DNA of 64,000 nt from Hyphomicrobiales bacterium (GTDB lineage Bacteria; Pseudomonadota; Alphaproteobacteria; Rhizobiales; Rhizobiaceae): NCBI GenBank assembly GCA_900470195.1, contig UEIJ01000006.1:124001-188000 (forward strand). The letters run 5' to 3'. How positions within the stretch are numbered: the first letter of the stretch is position 1; each line of letters opens with the position of its first letter. Both the position numbers and the translations under genes were made by a program. The notes beneath the pieces were generated by a model. That model was not told the DNA's origin. It made no database searches and saw only the letters and a program-made list of their open reading frames with translations. Positions 60,008-64,000 of the stretch are shown here, one piece after another.

Positions 60008-62011
60008 ATGCTCAAGAAAATTCTCATTGCCAATCGCGGCGAAATCGCATGTCGGGTCATCAAGACGGCGAAAAAAATGGGTATCGCAACGGTTGCCGTT
60101 TATTCCGACGCGGACCGTAATGCGCTCCATGTCAAAATGGCCGACGAAGCGATCCACATCGGACCAGCGCCATCCAACCAATCCTATATCGTCATCGACA
60201 AAATCCTCGCGGCGATCAAGGAAACCGGCGCGGATGCCGTACATCCCGGCTACGGCTTCCTGTCGGAAAATCCGCGTTTCGCTGAGGCACTGAAGGCCGC
60301 CAACGTCACCTTCATCGGCCCGCCGGTGAACGCAATCGACGCCATGGGCGACAAGATCACCTCCAAGAAGCTCGCAGCCGAAGCCGGTGTTTCTACCGTA
60401 CCCGGCCATATGGGCTTGATTGGGGACGCCGATGAAGCGGTTAAGATCGCTGGCAGTATCGGCTACCCCGTCATGATCAAGGCTTCTGCTGGCGGCGGCG
60501 GCAAGGGCATGCGTATTGCCTGGAATGACGATGAAGCCCGCGAAGGTTTCCAGCTGTCGCGAAATGAGGCCAAATCCTCTTTCGGAGACGACCGTATCTT
60601 TATTGAAAAATTCGTCACCCAGCCCCGCCATATTGAAATTCAGGTTCTTGGCGATCAGCACGGCAACGTCGTCTATCTGGGAGAACGCGAATGCTCGATC
60701 CAGCGCCGCAATCAAAAGGTCATCGAAGAAGCACCCTCGCCGTTTCTTGATGAAGCCACCCGCAAAGCCATGGGTGAGCAGGCTGTGGCGCTGGCCAAGG
60801 CTGTCGGCTATTTTTCGGCAGGTACGGTTGAATTCATCGTCGACGGCAGTCGCAACTTTTATTTCCTGGAAATGAATACGCGGTTGCAGGTCGAGCATCC
60901 GGTTACGGAGCTCATCACCGGTATCGATCTCGTTGAAGAAATGATCCGGGTGGCATCCGGCGAAAAACTCCGTTTCGGTCAAAGCGAAGTGAAGCTCAAC
61001 GGATGGGCCATCGAAAGCCGTCTTTATGCCGAAGACCCGTATCGCAACTTCCTGCCTTCTATCGGCAGGCTGACCCGCTATCGTCCGCCGGTCGAAGGTC
61101 GCAACCCGGATGGCACAATCGTGCGTAACGACACGGGCGTGTTCGAAGGCGGCGAGATTTCGATGTATTATGATCCGATGATCGCAAAGCTATGCACCTG
61201 GGGTCCGGACCGCGCCAGCGCGATCAATGCGATGGGGGATGCTCTGGATGCATTTGAGGTTGAAGGCATCGGCCACAACCTGCCCTTCCTGTCAGCGGTA
61301 ATGGATCATCCTCGTTTCCGCGAGGGCGCGCTCACCACCGCCTTCATTGCCGAAGAATATCCGGACGGCTTCGCTGGAGTAGCGGTTTCGGAAGACGATG
61401 CGCGGGTGCTCGCCGCAGTAGCTGCCCAGATCAATCTGGCGATCGAACAGCGCAACGCGCAGATTTCCGGGCGGATTTCCAGCGACCAGCAATCTATCGC
61501 GGCCGACTGGGTCGCGACGCTCGGCGGCTTCACCTTGCCGGTTCGCATTGCAGAAGGCGAAGGCGGGACGACGATCAATTTCAGGGACGGCGGCAGTCTG
61601 CCGGTTGCCAGCGACTGGCATCCCGGCAGTCATCTTGGCTCATTCACCGTCGGCGGTAAGCCCATTGCCATCAAGGTTTCGCGGTCGGGCACCGGTTGGC
61701 GTCTGCGCTGGCGCGGAATGGACGTTGTCGCCCACGTTCGTAAGCCGCGCATCGCAGAACTTGCACAGCTCATGCCGGTCAAGCTCCCTCCAGACACGTC
61801 GAAGATGCTTCTCTGCCCTATGCCGGGTGTCATCACATCAATCCTCGTCAAAGAGGGCGAAACGGTCGAAGCCGGGCAACCGCTCGCCACGGTAGAGGCA
61901 ATGAAGATGGAAAACGTGCTGCGTGCAGAACGCCGTGCTACCGTAAAGCGTATTACGGCGGAAGCAGGCGCAAGCCTCGCTGTCGATGAGCTGATCATGG
62001 AATTCGAGTAG
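60008..62011 (+). CDS. pccA: Propionyl-CoA carboxylase alpha subunit (biotin)
   Basis: 667 residues from [16 protein letters not shown]; an ATG at 59993 would add five. Biotin carboxylase (about 1-445) has the glycine loop [14 protein letters not shown] and [14 protein letters not shown]; a linker/BT region (about 450-590) follows; the biotinyl domain has EAMKMENV with biotin on Lys633. It carboxylates biotin with ATP and bicarbonate. It follows pccB by 22 bases and precedes the mutase by 26. Confidence 0.97.
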   Translation: MLKKILIANRGEIACRVIKTAKKMGIATVAVYSDADRNALHVKMADEAIHIGPAPSNQSYIVIDKILAAIKETGADAVHPGYGFLSENPRFAEALKAANVTFIGPPVNAIDAMGDKITSKKLAAEAGVSTVPGHMGLIGDADEAVKIAGSIGYPVMIKASAGGGGKGMRIAWNDDEAREGFQLSRNEAKSSFGDDRIFIEKFVTQPRHIEIQVLGDQHGNVVYLGERECSIQRRNQKVIEEAPSPFLDEATRKAMGEQAVALAKAVGYFSAGTVEFIVDGSRNFYFLEMNTRLQVEHPVTELITGIDLVEEMIRVASGEKLRFGQSEVKLNGWAIESRLYAEDPYRNFLPSIGRLTRYRPPVEGRNPDGTIVRNDTGVFEGGEISMYYDPMIAKLCTWGPDRASAINAMGDALDAFEVEGIGHNLPFLSAVMDHPRFREGALTTAFIAEEYPDGFAGVAVSEDDARVLAAVAAQINLAIEQRNAQISGRISSDQQSIAADWVATLGGFTLPVRIAEGEGGTTINFRDGGSLPVASDWHPGSHLGSFTVGGKPIAIKVSRSGTGWRLRWRGMDVVAHVRKPRIAELAQLMPVKLPPDTSKMLLCPMPGVITSILVKEGETVEAGQPLATVEAMKMENVLRAERRATVKRITAEAGASLAVDELIMEFE

Positions 62012-62037
62012 AGCTGAGCCGGAATGGAGAATGGCCA

Positions 62038-64000
62038 ATGACGAAAAAGACCCGTGCAGACTGGGAAACGTTGGCTGAGAAGGAACTGAAGCGGCCAGCC
62101 GACAGCCTGATCTGGCACACGCCGGAAGGCATTGACGTAAAGCCGCTCTATACGGAAGACGACCTGCAGGGGATCGATCATCTGGGCACCCTGCCCGGTT
62201 TCGAGCCATTCCTGCGCGGTCCGCGGGCCACCATGTATGCGGGTCGTCCTTGGACGATCCGGCAATATGCCGGGTTCTCGACAGCAGAAGAATCCAACGC
62301 CTTCTATCGCAAGGCTCTTGCCGCCGGCCAGCAGGGCGTATCGGTTGCTTTCGATCTTGCCACGCATCGTGGTTATGACAGCGACCATCCGCGTGTCGAG
62401 GGCGATGTCGGCAAAGCAGGCGTTGCTATCGATTCCGTCGAGGATATGAAGATCCTTTTCGACGGCATACCGCTGGAGAAAATCTCCGTCTCCATGACCA
62501 TGAACGGCGCTGTGATCCCGATCCTTGCCAATTTCATCGTGGCGGGCGAGGAACAGGGCGTGCCCCGCGCTCAGCTTTCAGGCACGATCCAGAACGACAT
62601 CCTCAAGGAGTTCATGGTCCGCAACACCTATATCTATCCGCCGGAACCATCCATGCGGATCATCGCGGATATCATCGCCTATACCGCTACGGAAATGCCG
62701 AAATTCAATTCGATTTCGATTTCGGGCTACCACATGCAGGAAGCGGGCGCGACATTGGTTCAGGAACTGGCCTTCACGCTCGCCGATGGTCGCGAATATG
62801 TGCGTGCAGCGCTCAATAAGGGCCTGAATGTCGATGAATTTGCCGGACGCCTGTCCTTCTTCTTCGCCATCGGCATGAATTTCTTCATGGAAATCGCCAA
62901 GCTGCGCGCTGCACGTTTGCTCTGGTCGCGCATCATGAAGGAATTTGATCCGAAGAAACCCGGTTCGCTGATGCTGCGCACGCATTGCCAGACTTCCGGT
63001 GTCTCCTTGCAGGAACAGGACCCTTATAACAATATCGTCCGCACAGCTTTCGAGGCTATGTCTGCCGCGCTGGGCGGAACACAGTCGCTGCACACCAATT
63101 CCTTTGATGAAGCCATTGCTTTGCCGACGGAATTCTCCGCGCGCATCGCTCGCAACACGCAGCTTATCCTGCAAAATGAAACGGGCGTGACCAAAGTGGT
63201 CGATCCGCTGGCCGGCTCCTATTATATCGAAAACCTCACCAATGAGCTTGCCGAAAAGGCTTGGGCCTTGATCGAAGAGGTCGAGAAACTTGGCGGCATG
63301 ACAAAGGCCGTCGAAAGCGGCCTTCCGAAGCGCCTCATCGAAGAAGCTGCCACCAAACGGCAGGCGGCAATCGATAAAGGCGAGGAAGTCATCGTTGGCG
63401 TCAACAAGTTCCGGCTGGAGCAGGAAGACGAAATCGACATTCTGGAGATTGACAACAGCGCCGTTCGCCAGTCGCAGATTGCACGTCTCAACCGCATCAA
63501 AGAAACGCGCAACAAGGCTAAGGTGGAAGCCGCGCTCGCCGAGTTGGAAAAGGTTGCGAGGACCAGCGAAGGCAACCTGCTCGCTGCCGCCGTTGAAGCC
63601 TCGCGCGCCCGCGCCAGCGTAGGAGAGATTTCCGATGCTATGCGCCGGGCGTTCGGCGATCACGCAGCGGTCCCGAAAGTCGTCAAAAAAGTTTATGGCG
63701 CTGCCTACAAGGACGAGCCGGAATATCAGACGCTGGTTGAGAGGCTTGGCGATTTCTCCAAACAGATCGGCGAAACGCCAAAGGTAATGGTGGCAAAGCT
63801 CGGCCAGGACGGCCATGACCGCGGTGCCAAAATCATTGCGTCAGCATTTGGCGATATCGGGTTCGAAGTCCTGGCCGGTCCACTATTCCAGACCCCTGAC
63901 GAAGCCGCCGAGATGGCGATTAAATCCAAGGTCCATGTTCTGGGAGTTTCCTCGCTCGCAGCCGGCCACAAAACGCTTCTGCCCCAGTTGGTGGACACGC
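62038..64000 (+). CDS. scpA: Methylmalonyl-CoA mutase, 3' end outside the window
   Basis: 654 codons are present of about 715; the frame is open to the last base. It starts [20 protein letters not shown]. The large TIM-barrel part (about 1-560) has [38 protein letters not shown] and the segment [19 protein letters not shown]; a B12-binding domain begins near 585 with [10 protein letters not shown], whose His is the cobalt ligand. It converts methylmalonyl-CoA to succinyl-CoA. The single-chain form contrasts with two-subunit enzymes. Third gene of the pcc operon. Confidence 0.97.
   Translation, partial: MTKKTRADWETLAEKELKRPADSLIWHTPEGIDVKPLYTEDDLQGIDHLGTLPGFEPFLRGPRATMYAGRPWTIRQYAGFSTAEESNAFYRKALAAGQQGVSVAFDLATHRGYDSDHPRVEGDVGKAGVAIDSVEDMKILFDGIPLEKISVSMTMNGAVIPILANFIVAGEEQGVPRAQLSGTIQNDILKEFMVRNTYIYPPEPSMRIIADIIAYTATEMPKFNSISISGYHMQEAGATLVQELAFTLADGREYVRAALNKGLNVDEFAGRLSFFFAIGMNFFMEIAKLRAARLLWSRIMKEFDPKKPGSLMLRTHCQTSGVSLQEQDPYNNIVRTAFEAMSAALGGTQSLHTNSFDEAIALPTEFSARIARNTQLILQNETGVTKVVDPLAGSYYIENLTNELAEKAWALIEEVEKLGGMTKAVESGLPKRLIEEAATKRQAAIDKGEEVIVGVNKFRLEQEDEIDILEIDNSAVRQSQIARLNRIKETRNKAKVEAALAELEKVARTSEGNLLAAAVEASRARASVGEISDAMRRAFGDHAAVPKVVKKVYGAAYKDEPEYQTLVERLGDFSKQIGETPKVMVAKLGQDGHDRGAKIIASAFGDIGFEVLAGPLFQTPDEAAEMAIKSKVHVLGVSSLAAGHKTLLPQLVDT

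Overview
The window is chromosomal core DNA of an alphaproteobacterium of the order Rhizobiales, most probably a Brucellaceae member (Ochrobactrum / Brucella anthropi-intermedia type). The evidence is gene content and order (eno-ftsB-pdhABC; rpsB-tsf-pyrH-frr-uppS-cdsA-rseP-bamA-lpxD-fabZ-lpxA-lpxI-lpxB; trpDC-moaC-moeA-lexA), an LpxA that closely matches what I remember of the Brucella protein, an EipB (DUF1849) with Cys69/Cys278 as described for Brucella, an alphaproteobacterial GTTC-N7-GTTC-type LexA box, and a PDH E1-beta with its own lipoyl domain. Placement is from memory, not from a search. I see no tRNA, rRNA, CRISPR array, prophage, IS element or plasmid function.

Layout. 1-11.3 kb (mostly minus strand): pyruvate dehydrogenase (aceF 5' end, pdhB, pdhA), ftsB, a DUF1428 protein, an AT-rich spacer with a DUF2165 membrane protein, then eno, kdsA, pyrG, an L,D-transpeptidase, secG and tpiA. 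11.5-18 kb (plus): ppiD, trpD, trpC, moaC, moeA, lexA. 18-23.8 kb: comEC (minus), gltX and gltA (plus). 23.9-37.3 kb (minus): a long envelope/translation block from rpsB to lpxB covering ribosome assembly and recycling, undecaprenyl-PP and CDP-diacylglycerol synthesis, outer-membrane assembly and lipid A. 37.5-42.5 kb: EipB, a RidA-like protein, a GDPD, a FemAB-like acyltransferase, a HIT protein, AzlCD. 42.6-48.4 kb: ClpA/ClpS, a SPOR-containing D,D-carboxypeptidase and two small proteins. 48.5-56.9 kb: sdaA, a 32-residue membrane protein, a YdcF-like protein, a DUF1624 acyltransferase, a LiuR-like MerR regulator, several small membrane or exported proteins, DUF2336, DUF883, queF under a preQ1 riboswitch, a lipoprotein and DUF924. 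56.9-64 kb: propionyl-CoA assimilation, with an ScfR/PccR-type regulator divergent from pccB-pccA and methylmalonyl-CoA mutase, which runs off the window.

Links between genes. pdhABC and gltA feed and start the TCA cycle. The pcc/mcm operon turns propionyl-CoA into succinyl-CoA and is probably controlled by the divergent regulator through TTTGCAAA repeats that overlap the regulator's own start codon. kdsA, lpxDAIB, bamA, uppS, cdsA, rseP, the L,D-transpeptidase, dacF and eipB all serve the envelope. Several strong regulatory elements can be read directly: the LexA box of lexA, the preQ1-I aptamer of queF, a structured rpsB leader, hairpins in the rpsB-tsf and tsf-pyrH gaps, and a TTTACGTAAA palindrome upstream of the LiuR-like regulator.

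I found no convincing multi-gene system that looks wholly undescribed. The best leads are the regulatory elements above, an unannotated-size membrane protein (32 aa), a DUF1624 acyltransferase with a twin CX3C tail, and a carboxypeptidase that may be a lipoprotein.
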